A DNA stretch of 41,195 bases from an uncultured Eubacteriales bacterium (lineage in GTDB: Bacteria > Bacillota > Clostridia > Oscillospirales > Acutalibacteraceae), in the NCBI GenBank assembly GCA_910584745.1, contig CAJUDG010000017.1, positions 1 through 41,195 of the forward strand, written 5' to 3'. This document shows positions 25,064 to 33,267 of this stretch, one piece after another (the first letter of the stretch is position 1; each line of letters begins with the position of its first letter). The translations under genes were made by a program, and so were the position numbers. The notes beneath the pieces are model-generated. The model did not search any database. It was not told where the DNA came from and worked only from the letters and a program-made list of their open reading frames with translations.

Positions 25064-26014
25064 ATGATCAAAGAAGCTATCGCGACCGGTGAAAATGTGG
25101 AAGCCGCGTTTGCCAGCGCCTGTAGGCAGCTGGGTGTTGAGACCATTGATGCCAGCTGTGATGTACTGGAGCTGCCGCAGAAGAAGACATTAGGCCTTTT
25201 TGGCGGGCGTCCCGCAAAGGTACGCGCGTATATTGAAGTGCCGGATGAGGTTAAGCCGGCGCCGGCGGAAGAAAAGCCGGTTGTAAAACCTGTAGAAAAG
25301 AATAAGCCGGAGCCTGTAAAGCCCGCAGAATCTGAAAGGTCAAGTGTGCCCGCGCCCGCGGATTTGGATGCTGAGCCAGCGGAGAAGGCCGCAGAGTATG
25401 TTAAGACGATACTCAGTTATATGGGCCTGCCGGGGGCAAATGTGGATATACAGCCCAACGAGTCCGGCGCTGCCCTTGTACTTAGCGGTGAAGACGTCGG
25501 GTTTGTGATAGGCCATCGTGGCGAGACGCTGGATGCATTACAGTATCTGGCTTCGCTTGTAGCCAACCATACTGACGGCGCGTACTTCCGTCTGACCCTG
25601 GATGTGGGCAATTACCGTGAGAAACGGAAGGATACCCTTGAGGCTTTGGGAAGGAAGATGGCCTATAGAGCAGTGAAGACAGGACGGAACGCTTCGCTTG
25701 AGCCAATGAATCCCTATGAGCGCAGGATAATCCATACTGCCGTTCAGGAGGTCGAGGGCGCGAAGTCCTGGAGCGAGGGAGCGGATCAGGCAAGGCATGT
25801 TGTCATAGGACCTGAGGGCGGCGAACGGTATCAGTCCCGAAACAATAACCGGCGCGGCCGCAGCGGTTATAACGGAGGCAAGGGCGGCTATGACCGCAGG
25901 AATGGCGGCAGGCCGCAGAAAAATCAGCAGCGCAGTTCCGCTCCACGGGCCGAGGGTCCAAAGTCGGACGATCCGGGCGCTCCGATTTATGGGAAGATCG
26001 AAGCTAAAAAGTGA
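25064..26014 (+). CDS. jag: RNA-binding protein Jag/KhpB
   Basis: A 316-residue protein with a Jag_N domain (residues 1-60, LGLFGG), an Ala/Pro/Glu/Lys-rich linker (about 65-110), a KH domain with VIGHRGETLDALQYL, and an R3H domain with MNPYERRIIHTAVQ. KhpB forms an RNA chaperone pair with KhpA and influences cell elongation and sporulation in Gram-positives. The C-terminal 50 residues are an RG/GGY-rich tail (GYNGGKGGYDRRNGG), longer than usual for the family and probably RNA-binding. GGAGG lies before the ATG. A terminator follows immediately. Confidence 0.93.
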   Translation: MIKEAIATGENVEAAFASACRQLGVETIDASCDVLELPQKKTLGLFGGRPAKVRAYIEVPDEVKPAPAEEKPVVKPVEKNKPEPVKPAESERSSVPAPADLDAEPAEKAAEYVKTILSYMGLPGANVDIQPNESGAALVLSGEDVGFVIGHRGETLDALQYLASLVANHTDGAYFRLTLDVGNYREKRKDTLEALGRKMAYRAVKTGRNASLEPMNPYERRIIHTAVQEVEGAKSWSEGADQARHVVIGPEGGERYQSRNNNRRGRSGYNGGKGGYDRRNGGRPQKNQQRSSAPRAEGPKSDDPGAPIYGKIEAKK

Positions 26015-26020
26015 TAGAGG

Positions 26021-26049
26021 GCGGGACGGCGGAGGCTGTCCCGCTTTTT
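26021..26049 (+). terminator. Terminator after jag
   Basis: GCGGGAC (26021-26027) pairs with GTCCCGC (26038-26044), followed by TTTTTG. It closes the rpmH-rnpA-yidD-yidC-jag operon. Any mnmE transcript must either start after it or result from read-through. Confidence 0.88.
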
Positions 26050-26068
26050 GAATTTGGGGGTGTTCTCT

Positions 26069-27430
26069 TTGACAGTTGCGGCTATTTCTACGGGGCAGGC
26101 TCCGGGAGGCATCGGGGTCATCCGCGTTTCCGGGCCCGAGGCTTTTCAAATATGCGAGAGGCTGTTCAGGCCAAAATTTGCTAAAAGGCTATCTGAAATG
26201 GATGGATATACGGCCGCTCTGGGAGAGGTCTTCCATCGGGACGGAACCAAGCTGGACGACTGTGTGGCCCTGGTATTCCGGGGACCGAAAAGCTATACCG
26301 GTGAGGATGTGGTTGAGCTCTCCTGCCATGGTGGGCTTTACGTGACCAGACAGGTGCTGGGCGAGGTGTTAAGTTGCGGGGCGCAGCCCGCCGGCCCGGG
26401 CGAGTTTACAAAGCGCGCCTTTTTTAACGGAAAACTTGACCTGGCTCAGGCCGAATCGGTTATGGAGATAATCAGCGCCCAGGGACGCCGCTCAATGCTT
26501 ACCGCCCAGGCGGCAGAGTCGGGCTTGCTGAGCAAGCGTATTGGGGTTATCACTGAGAAACTGGAGGAGCTTGCCGCCCATTTGGCCGCATGGTCGGATT
26601 TCCCGGAGGAAGATGTGGATATTGTTGATATCGACGATGTGAATACTTCACTTGGTATATGCAGTGATGAGTTATCGGCCCTCTTGGATGGTTTTGACAG
26701 GGGAAGGATGTTCCGCGAGGGGATTAGAACCGTGATAGCCGGGCGGCCAAATGTGGGGAAGTCAACGCTTATGAACCTGCTGGCCGGGCGTGAGAGATCC
26801 ATTGTAACGCCTTACGCTGGGACCACCAGGGATGTGATAGAGGAGCCGGTCTCCCTGGCCGGAGTGCCGCTTTTGCTGGCGGACACGGCGGGGCTCAGGG
26901 AGACCGAGGACCCGGTGGAGCGTATAGGCGTTGAAACAGCGCGGCGGCAGTTGATGAACGCGGAGCTGGTGCTGGCGGTGTTTGATTGGTCCGCTGAACT
27001 GGGGGATGAGGATGCAGAGCTGGCGGAGTCGGTTCAGGGGCTGCCCGCTGTGGCGGTAGTCAATAAGTGTGATTTGGAGCAGAAGATTGACTTTGGATTT
27101 ATTGAAAAAAATTTCAAGAATTTCGTGAAAATTTCTGCCGCCCAAAATATCGGACTTGATGAGCTTGAACGGACATTCTCTGAACTTATCGGCACTGAAA
27201 GCTTTGATGCCGGACAGGCCGAACTTTTTACTGACAGGCAGAGGGCGGCGGCGTCAGCGGCAAAGGCCGCCATGGAACAGGGGATGGACGCTATTAGGCT
27301 TGGGTTGACCCTGGACGCTGTGACGGTCTGTGTTGAGGAGGCGTTAAACGCTTTGTTTCAACTGACGGGACGCAGGGTGTCCGATGAGATAATTGAGCAG
27401 GTGTTTGAGCGTTTCTGTGTAGGTAAATAG
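26069..27430 (+). CDS. mnmE: tRNA modification GTPase MnmE
   Basis: With MnmG, installs the 5-carboxymethylaminomethyl group on wobble U34. The 453-residue protein has the folate-binding N-domain (TVAAISTGQAPGGIGVIRVSG), a G domain (G1 GRPNVGKS, G3 DTAGLRETED, G4 NKCD) and the catalytic C-terminal CVGK. The start is placed at TTG 26069, where similarity begins and GGGGGTG stands 6 bases upstream; other TTG/GTG codons lie up to 21 bases earlier. mnmG follows after 11 bases. Confidence 0.95.
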   Translation: MTVAAISTGQAPGGIGVIRVSGPEAFQICERLFRPKFAKRLSEMDGYTAALGEVFHRDGTKLDDCVALVFRGPKSYTGEDVVELSCHGGLYVTRQVLGEVLSCGAQPAGPGEFTKRAFFNGKLDLAQAESVMEIISAQGRRSMLTAQAAESGLLSKRIGVITEKLEELAAHLAAWSDFPEEDVDIVDIDDVNTSLGICSDELSALLDGFDRGRMFREGIRTVIAGRPNVGKSTLMNLLAGRERSIVTPYAGTTRDVIEEPVSLAGVPLLLADTAGLRETEDPVERIGVETARRQLMNAELVLAVFDWSAELGDEDAELAESVQGLPAVAVVNKCDLEQKIDFGFIEKNFKNFVKISAAQNIGLDELERTFSELIGTESFDAGQAELFTDRQRAAASAAKAAMEQGMDAIRLGLTLDAVTVCVEEALNALFQLTGRRVSDEIIEQVFERFCVGK

Positions 27431-27441
27431 GGGAGATCAAT

Positions 27442-29319
27442 ATGACTTATTTTGCAGGAGAGACAGACGTGGCCGTTATCGGCGCCGGCCATGCGGGGAT
27501 CGAGGCTGGGCTGGCGGCGGCGCGGCTGGGATGCCGGACGGTTGTATTTACTATCAATTTGGATGCGGTTGGAAACTGTCCCTGCAATCCCAGCATAGGC
27601 GGCACGGCCAAGGGGCACCTTGTAAGGGAGATAGACGCTCTCGGCGGAGAGATGGGCAGGACAGCCGACGAGTGCATGATACAAAGCCGTATGCTTAACC
27701 TTGGCAAGGGCCCGGCTGTACATTCGTTAAGGGCGCAGATTGACCGCGGCTTATACGCCAGGGTTATGAAGCGTAAATTGGAGCTCTGCGAAAATTTACA
27801 ACTGCGGCAGGCGGAGGTCGTGGATTTGAGACCAAGAGACGGCCGCTGGGAAGTAACCACCAGATTGGGCGCTGTCTATAGGGCAGGGGCGGTAATTATA
27901 TGTACGGGCACCTTCCTTGGGGGAAAGGTGTTTGTCGGTGACGTATCTTACGAGAGCGGACCGGATGGGATGTTCCCTTCCGCGTTCCTGCCGGACAGGC
28001 TGCGGGAGCTGGGCATCTCCCTCCGGCGCTTCAAGACCGGGACCCCAGCCAGAGTGCTGAAATCATCCGTTGACTTCTCAGGTCTTGAGGTCCAGCATGG
28101 CGACGAGCCGGTGACGCCTTTTTCATATGATACCGGGCGCGAACTGGAAAACAAGGAAGTCTGTTATATCAGCTGGACCAGCGAAGAGACCCATCGTGTG
28201 ATCCGGGATAATATAAGCCGTTCGCCGCTTTATGGGGGGCTTATCGAGGGCGTCGGCCCCAGATATTGCCCCAGCATTGAGGATAAGGTGATCAGGTTCC
28301 CTGACAAAGCCAGACATCAGCTTTTTATCGAGCCGTGCGGCCTGGAGACGGAGGAGATGTACTTGCAGGGCATGAGCTCATCGCTTCCCGAGGACGTTCA
28401 GGTCGAGTTTTACCGTACGATACCCGGCCTGGAGAATGTTCAGATCATGCGCAGCGCCTATGCCATTGAATATGACTGCTGTGATCCTCTGCAGTTGAAT
28501 GCCACACTGGAGTTTCGCGGATGGCCCGGGTTATATGGTGCGGGCCAGTTCAACGGCAGTTCGGGCTATGAGGAGGCCGCTGCTCAAGGACTGGTTGCTG
28601 GGATAAATGCCGCGCGGAAGCTGATGGGGAAGGAACGTCTGATACTTGACAGGGCCGGGTCATATATCGGTACCCTGATAGACGACCTGATAACAAAAGG
28701 GGTCACAGACCCGTACCGCATGATGACCTCCCGCTCTGAGTACCGGCTGATATTGCGTCAGGACAATGCCGACGAACGCCTTACACCTATCGGCCGTGAA
28801 ATTGGGCTTATATCTGACGAAAGATGGGAGAGGTTTCAGCGTAAACAGTCTGAAAAGGCTGCTGAGCTGAAGCGGGTGCAGAGCACGACTTTGCCCCCTA
28901 GTCAAGCGTTGAACGACTTGCTTGTTTCACGTGGAACAACGCCGGTCAGCACGGGAATAAAGATCTGCGAGCTTCTTAAGCGTCCGCAGATCTCTTACAG
29001 CGATTTGACAGATGTGGATCCACACCGCCCGGAGTTAAGCAGGGCGGTACAGGAGAGCGTAGAGATACAGCTGAAGTATGAGGGATATATTAAGCGTCAG
29101 CTTGCTGATATCGAGGAGATGCGAAGGGTGGAGGGCAAGGTTCTGCCTGAGGATATTGACTACGGAAAGATAAAGGGGCTCAGACTGGAAGCTGCCGAAA
29201 AGCTGGAGAAGGTGCGGCCCGAGAATCTAGGGCAGGCCGGGAGGGTTTCAGGAGTCAGCCCCGCTGATATCTCAGTGCTGATGATATGGCTGGCGTCGCG
29301 AAAGGATAAGGAGGTTTGA
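27442..29319 (+). CDS. mnmG: tRNA uridine modification enzyme MnmG (GidA)
   Basis: FAD-dependent partner of MnmE. The 625-residue protein has the Rossmann motif IGAGHAGIEAGLAAARLG at residues 12-29, the family motif CNPSIGGTAKGHLVREIDAL (about 48-67), and the C-terminal helical domain (YEGYIKRQLADIEEM) that binds MnmE and tRNA. GGGGAGA precedes the ATG. A parS-like site lies inside the gene. Confidence 0.97.
   Translation: MTYFAGETDVAVIGAGHAGIEAGLAAARLGCRTVVFTINLDAVGNCPCNPSIGGTAKGHLVREIDALGGEMGRTADECMIQSRMLNLGKGPAVHSLRAQIDRGLYARVMKRKLELCENLQLRQAEVVDLRPRDGRWEVTTRLGAVYRAGAVIICTGTFLGGKVFVGDVSYESGPDGMFPSAFLPDRLRELGISLRRFKTGTPARVLKSSVDFSGLEVQHGDEPVTPFSYDTGRELENKEVCYISWTSEETHRVIRDNISRSPLYGGLIEGVGPRYCPSIEDKVIRFPDKARHQLFIEPCGLETEEMYLQGMSSSLPEDVQVEFYRTIPGLENVQIMRSAYAIEYDCCDPLQLNATLEFRGWPGLYGAGQFNGSSGYEEAAAQGLVAGINAARKLMGKERLILDRAGSYIGTLIDDLITKGVTDPYRMMTSRSEYRLILRQDNADERLTPIGREIGLISDERWERFQRKQSEKAAELKRVQSTTLPPSQALNDLLVSRGTTPVSTGIKICELLKRPQISYSDLTDVDPHRPELSRAVQESVEIQLKYEGYIKRQLADIEEMRRVEGKVLPEDIDYGKIKGLRLEAAEKLEKVRPENLGQAGRVSGVSPADISVLMIWLASRKDKEV
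28923..28938. promoter_or_regulatory. parS: Predicted parS site inside mnmG
   Basis: TGTTTCACGTGGAACA; its complement TGTTCCACGTGAAACA fits the consensus TGTTNCACGTGAAACA exactly. It lies about 3.5 kb from parB and 9 kb from the predicted origin, typical for origin-proximal ParB nucleation sites. Confidence 0.85.
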
Positions 29320-29323
29320 CAAA

Positions 29324-30037
29324 ATGGAGGATATCCGACAGAAACTAATTATTCAGGCGAAGGATATGGGGATAAAGGTAACAGCGGAACAGGCTGATAA
29401 GTTCCAAAGGTATATGGAGCTGTTGCTGGAATGGAATGAGAAACTAAACCTTACGGCTATCACGGAGCCGGGTGAGATTGTGGAGAAGCATTTTATCGAC
29501 AGCCTGACGCTGCTGCCAGCGTGCAGACCCAAGGAGGGTGGTAAGCTGCTGGATGTGGGGACGGGAGCCGGTTTCCCTGGGATTCCCCTTAAGATAGTGC
29601 GGCCGGATCTACAAGTTACGCTTCTGGACGGATCAAACAAGAGGCTGAATTTCTTAAGCCAGCTATGCGGAGAACTGAGCACTGAGTGCAGGTGTGTGCA
29701 TAAGCGTGCGGAAGAGGCCGGGCTGGACAAGAGCATGAGGGAGAGCTTCGATCTTGTAACCGCCAGGGCGGTGGCACAGTTAAGAATATTGTGCGAATAC
29801 TGCCTGCCTTTGGTCAAAATGAAAGGCTTCTTCGTGGCGATGAAGGGCCCGGGCGCAAAGGATGAGCTTTCTGAAGCGAAAAATGCGCTGAAAATTCTTG
29901 GCGGTGACAGGATAGATGTAAAGCAGATACAGCTGCCCACGGCTGGCGAGAGAAATCTGATAGTTGTGCGCAAGCTGAGCTTTACACCAAAAGGCTATCC
30001 CCGCCATGGCGGAACAATCACAAAACATCCGCTTTAA
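29324..30037 (+). CDS. rsmG: 16S rRNA (guanine-N7) methyltransferase RsmG
   Basis: Methylates G527 (E. coli numbering) of 16S rRNA using S-adenosylmethionine. The 237-residue protein has the SAM-binding motif LLDVGTGAGFPGIPLKI at about residues 71-87 and the family segment LNLTAITEPGEIVEKHFIDSL. AAGGAGG lies before the ATG, 4 bases after mnmG. mnmE-mnmG-rsmG order is conserved. Confidence 0.96.
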   Translation: MEDIRQKLIIQAKDMGIKVTAEQADKFQRYMELLLEWNEKLNLTAITEPGEIVEKHFIDSLTLLPACRPKEGGKLLDVGTGAGFPGIPLKIVRPDLQVTLLDGSNKRLNFLSQLCGELSTECRCVHKRAEEAGLDKSMRESFDLVTARAVAQLRILCEYCLPLVKMKGFFVAMKGPGAKDELSEAKNALKILGGDRIDVKQIQLPTAGERNLIVVRKLSFTPKGYPRHGGTITKHPL

Positions 30038-30064
30038 TTTGTACATTTAGAGGAGGAGATAAGT

Positions 30065-30502
30065 ATGAATATTGAGATGAGGAAGGCCGCCGTAGACGAT
30101 ATACCCGGGCTGGACAGGGTAATGCAGGTAATAAGCGATGGTCCCGGGAACAGAGAGAAAATGGCCCGGCTGATAGAGAATATATCGGGGGACGCGAACA
30201 AATATCTGCTGATAGCGGTCAATAAGAATGACGGCGAAATAATAGGCAGCTTATTGGGCGTAGTATTTGAGGACATCTGCGGGGAGTGCCGTCCGATTCT
30301 GCTGGTGGAGAATGTGGCCGTACTGGATAAGTACCAGGGGCAGGGTGTGGGCCGGATGATGTTTGACGAGATAGAGCGCTGGGGCAGAGCGATGGACTGC
30401 CATTATGAAATGCTGGTCTCTGGCATGAACCGTCCGGGGGCACACAAATTTTATGGAAGGATCGGATTTGCGGAGGTTAAAGGCTTTAAAAAATATCTGT
30501 AA
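30065..30502 (+). CDS. GNAT-family N-acetyltransferase
   Basis: A 145-residue single GNAT domain. The acetyl-CoA-binding region reads VENVAVLDKYQGQGVGRMMFDEIERW (in two parts, residues about 79-105), and the end FYGRIGFAEVKGFKKYL is typical. The substrate is unknown. It sits between rsmG and noc, which usually adjoin, and has a strong GAGGAGGA ribosome site. Confidence 0.88.
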   Translation: MNIEMRKAAVDDIPGLDRVMQVISDGPGNREKMARLIENISGDANKYLLIAVNKNDGEIIGSLLGVVFEDICGECRPILLVENVAVLDKYQGQGVGRMMFDEIERWGRAMDCHYEMLVSGMNRPGAHKFYGRIGFAEVKGFKKYL

Positions 30503-30551
30503 TTTATTTTCTCGCCGACAGGAAACAACAAACTACGCATATACGGTGTAG

Positions 30552-30557
30552 TATAAT
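30552..30557 (+). promoter_or_regulatory. Possible -10 box of noc
   Basis: A perfect TATAAT, 24 bases before the noc start. No convincing -35 is found at 16-18 bases, so the promoter may need an activator or be a weak one. Confidence 0.4.
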
Positions 30558-30581
30558 AGTGGCTGTAAGGGGGCGCGGCGG

Positions 30582-31382
30582 ATGTTTATGAAGGACAAGC
30601 TAAAGCTGACAAGATTACCGGTCATGAAAATCATGCCCAATCCCTCACAGCCGAGGAAGATATTCCAGGAGGACGAGCTTAGAAGCCTAGCCCAGAGCAT
30701 AGCCGAGAACGGACTGCTTCAGCCAGTGACCGTCCGGCGGGAAAACGGCGTGTATTATCTGGTGGCCGGAGAGCGGAGGCTGCGGGCTTGTAAGCTGGCC
30801 GGGCTCAAGGAGATACCGGCGATCATATCCGACTGCGAGCCGGAGGACAGCGCGGTGCTGGCCCTGCTTGAGAACGTACAGCGCCGGGACCTGCACATGT
30901 TCGAGCAGGCCAACGCAATAGTCAATCTCCTGCGCGAGTGGCAGATAACCCAGGAGGAGGCCGCCCGGCGGCTGGGCATGAGCCAGTCATATCTGGCGAA
31001 CAAAATACGGCTTCTGAAGCTGAGCTCAGACGAGCAGTCGGAGATAATAAAGCATAAGCTTTCAGAAAGGCACGCCAGGGCGCTGCTGCGCATAGACGAC
31101 ATTGAGCTGCGGCAGAAAATTTTGCAGACTGTAATATCACGGGGGCTGAACGTGGCCGGCACCGAGGAGCTGATAGCGAGCTCCCTGGAGCCCAAGGAGC
31201 CCGTGCGCAGAGGGCGGAGAACCTTTGTGGCAAAGGATATAAGGCTCTTTATAAACACCATTGACCACGCGGTGGACGCAATGAAGACCGCGGGCATACA
31301 GGCACAGACAGAAAAAAAGGAAACTGAAGAGTATATAGAATGCGTTGTGCGCATTCCAAAACAACACAGAGTACAAGTTTAA
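30582..31382 (+). CDS. noc: Noc-type ParB-like nucleoid occlusion protein
   Basis: A 266-residue ParB/Noc family CTP-dependent clamp. The CTP-binding motif is GERRLRA at residues 63-69 and the helix-turn-helix is at about 122-147. At the four positions that distinguish ParB from Noc DNA specificity, as I recall them, it has Gln135, Lys141, Lys146 and Arg163 (QKKR, the Noc set). The companion ParB here has Arg/Ala/Asn/Gly. Its place before parA-parB also fits Noc. The N-terminus before the ParB-like fold is only about 10 residues (MFMKDKLKLT), without the amphipathic FSRFFGL-like helix that anchors B. subtilis Noc to the membrane. AAGGGGG 8 bases upstream supports the first ATG. Confidence 0.85.
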   Translation: MFMKDKLKLTRLPVMKIMPNPSQPRKIFQEDELRSLAQSIAENGLLQPVTVRRENGVYYLVAGERRLRACKLAGLKEIPAIISDCEPEDSAVLALLENVQRRDLHMFEQANAIVNLLREWQITQEEAARRLGMSQSYLANKIRLLKLSSDEQSEIIKHKLSERHARALLRIDDIELRQKILQTVISRGLNVAGTEELIASSLEPKEPVRRGRRTFVAKDIRLFINTIDHAVDAMKTAGIQAQTEKKETEEYIECVVRIPKQHRVQV

Positions 31383-31410
31383 CCCATTCCCTTATTCATT
31401 TCCCACAGAA

Positions 31411-31447
31411 GGCGGCCGGAGTTCCATTCTCCGGCCGTCAGCTTTTT
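31411..31447 (+). terminator. Terminator after noc
   Basis: GGCGGCCGGAG (31411-31421) pairs with CTCCGGCCGTC (31429-31439) around TTCCATT (one G-T pair), then AGCTTTTT. The T-run abuts the parS site that starts at 31447. Confidence 0.88.
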
Positions 31448-31462
31448 GTTTCATGTGAAACA
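31447..31462. promoter_or_regulatory. parS: Predicted parS site upstream of parA
   Basis: TGTTTCATGTGAAACA, one central mismatch (T for C) from TGTTTCACGTGAAACA. It lies in the noc-parA spacer, adjacent to the noc terminator and about 150 bases before parA. Confidence 0.8.
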
Positions 31463-31565
31463 CTGTACTGCATGATAATCGGTCCCAAAAGCAGGACGAA
31501 TTTGGGGAAATAGCAGTTTTCTTTTAAGTAAGCATTTTATACTGGCAAAACTGCCGTATCTGTGC

Positions 31566-31571
31566 TATAAT
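31566..31571 (+). promoter_or_regulatory. -10 box of parA-parB-serS
   Basis: A perfect TATAAT 38 bases before parA. The best -35 at a 17-base spacing is TGGCAA (31543-31548), a poor match, so only the -10 is firm. Confidence 0.5.
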
Positions 31572-31609
31572 ATTTCCTGTTAATTCAATAAACGGATCGG
31601 AGTAAAAAA

Positions 31610-32374
31610 ATGGCGAAGACGATTGCGGTTGCAAACCAAAAGGGCGGCGTTGGAAAGACCACCACAGCTGTGAATCTGGCCGCTGTTTTTGGAAGCATGG
31701 ACGAAAAGGTGCTGCTGGTGGACGCAGACCCCCAGGGGAACGCCACCAGCGGACTGGGCGTTGATAAGCGCCAGTGCCCGATAACGGTGTATGAGGTGAT
31801 GATAGGCGGGGAGAGCGCGGAAAAGGCCGTCTGCCATACCCAGTATAAAAATCTGGACCTTCTGGCGGCCAGCATAGATATGGCAGGCGGCGAGATAGAG
31901 ATGGCCGGAATGGAAAGGCGCGAGGACAGGCTGAAGGCTCCGCTTCAGGAGATAAAGGATAACTACGACTATATTATAATTGACTGTCCGCCGTCTCTGG
32001 GGCTGATAACTACGAATTCGCTTAACGCGGCAGATTCCATCCTCATACCTATACAGTGCGAATTTTACGCCCTGGAGGGGCTTAGCCAGCTTATCAACAC
32101 CGTGCGGCGGGTAAAGCGCCAGTACAATAGTATGCTGGAGCTGGAGGGCGTGCTGCTTACAATGTATGACGGGCGGCTGAACCTTACCCAGCAGGTAGTG
32201 ACGGAAGTCAAGAAGTTCTTCCCGAGAAAGGTCTACAGCACGGTAATCCCAAGAGCAGTGAGATTGTCAGAGGCCCCGGGTTTCGGTCAGCCTGTGGAGT
32301 ATTACGACCACTACTCAAAGGGAGCGAGGGCGTATAGGGAGCTGGCAAGGGAAATACTTAAAAAGAAAGGATAA
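31610..32374 (+). CDS. parA: Chromosome partitioning ATPase ParA/Soj
   Basis: A 254-residue deviant-Walker ATPase that acts with ParB in origin segregation and, in Bacillus, controls DnaA activity. The motif KGGVGKTTTAVN is at residues 11-22 with signature Lys11; Walker B-like IIDCPPSLG follows near 123-131, and the DNA-binding surface residues near the C-terminus (RAVRLSEAPGFG) are present. A CGGAG site precedes the ATG. parB starts 3 bases after its stop. Confidence 0.96.
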   Translation: MAKTIAVANQKGGVGKTTTAVNLAAVFGSMDEKVLLVDADPQGNATSGLGVDKRQCPITVYEVMIGGESAEKAVCHTQYKNLDLLAASIDMAGGEIEMAGMERREDRLKAPLQEIKDNYDYIIIDCPPSLGLITTNSLNAADSILIPIQCEFYALEGLSQLINTVRRVKRQYNSMLELEGVLLTMYDGRLNLTQQVVTEVKKFFPRKVYSTVIPRAVRLSEAPGFGQPVEYYDHYSKGARAYRELAREILKKKG

Positions 32375-32377
32375 GCT

Positions 32378-33265
32378 ATGAGCGCAAAGAAACGTGGGCT
32401 GGGCCGCGGACTGGACGCTATATTCGCGGAGAATTCCAGCCTTGAAAACGAGGGCACCGTTACAGTGCGCCTTGACGAGATAGAGCCAAACCGGGACCAG
32501 CCGAGGAAGGAGTTTGACAGCGAAGCCCTCTCGGAACTGGCGGAGTCCATAGCTCAGCACGGCGTGCTCCAGCCCCTGCTGCTGCGGCCGATGATAAGTG
32601 GCGGATACCGCATAGTCGCAGGCGAGCGGCGCTGGCGGGCGTCGAGGATGGCCGGGCTCCAGGAGGTCCCGGCGGTAGTTCGTGAGATGACCGATGGGGA
32701 GGAGATGCTCTTCGCCCTTATCGAGAACCTACAACGCGAGGACCTGAGCCCCCTGGAGGAGGCAAAGGGCTATCAGCAGCTGATGGACGTGCAGGGCATG
32801 ACCCAGGAGGAGGCCGCGGCCGCAGTGGGCAAGTCCCGTCCGGCGGTGGCAAACGCTCTGCGTCTTTTGAACCTGCCCGAGGATATACAGGAGATGGTTG
32901 AGCGCGGAGAGATCTCGGCGGGACATGCCCGAACCCTTCTCAGCTTCAAGTCGGAGGATGATATGCGGTTTGCGGCCGACAGGGCCAGGGCAGGCGCGTC
33001 CGTCCGGGACCTGGAAAACATGGCAAAGAGCGTCGCCCGGGGAGGTATCCTCGTTGTAAAGACATATTCACAGGACGATGCCATACGCGCGGACAGGCTC
33101 CGAAACTTTTTCGCCGAGACCCAGCTTGCCGTGGGGGAGTACCTTGGCCGGAAGGTGAAGGTGGCGGGCAATAAGAGTAAGGGCACCATACAGATAGAGT
33201 TCTACGGAGAGGAAGATCTAAAAAATCTACTGAGGGATCTAAAATTACAGGATAAGGAGAGCTGA
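32378..33265 (+). CDS. parB: Chromosome partitioning protein ParB/Spo0J
   Basis: A 295-residue parS-binding CTPase clamp. The N-terminal KKRGLGRGLDAIF peptide stimulates ParA; the CTP motif GERRWRA is at residues 82-88; the helix-turn-helix spans about 141-166 with GKSRPAVANALRLLNL; Gly182 in SAGHAR is the ParB-type residue. A C-terminal dimerisation domain closes the protein. It reads with parA and is followed by serS after 2 bases. Confidence 0.96.
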   Translation: MSAKKRGLGRGLDAIFAENSSLENEGTVTVRLDEIEPNRDQPRKEFDSEALSELAESIAQHGVLQPLLLRPMISGGYRIVAGERRWRASRMAGLQEVPAVVREMTDGEEMLFALIENLQREDLSPLEEAKGYQQLMDVQGMTQEEAAAAVGKSRPAVANALRLLNLPEDIQEMVERGEISAGHARTLLSFKSEDDMRFAADRARAGASVRDLENMAKSVARGGILVVKTYSQDDAIRADRLRNFFAETQLAVGEYLGRKVKVAGNKSKGTIQIEFYGEEDLKNLLRDLKLQDKES

Positions 33266-33267
33266 AT

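Noticed and set aside
26596..26609. ATTTCCCGG-containing Noc-site-like sequence in mnmE
   Set aside because: It matches ATTTCCCGGGAAAT only in the left half (four mismatches); no convincing Noc site was found by eye anywhere in the window.
33200..33267. T-box leader for serS
   Set aside because: serS begins two bases after parB, leaving no room for a leader.
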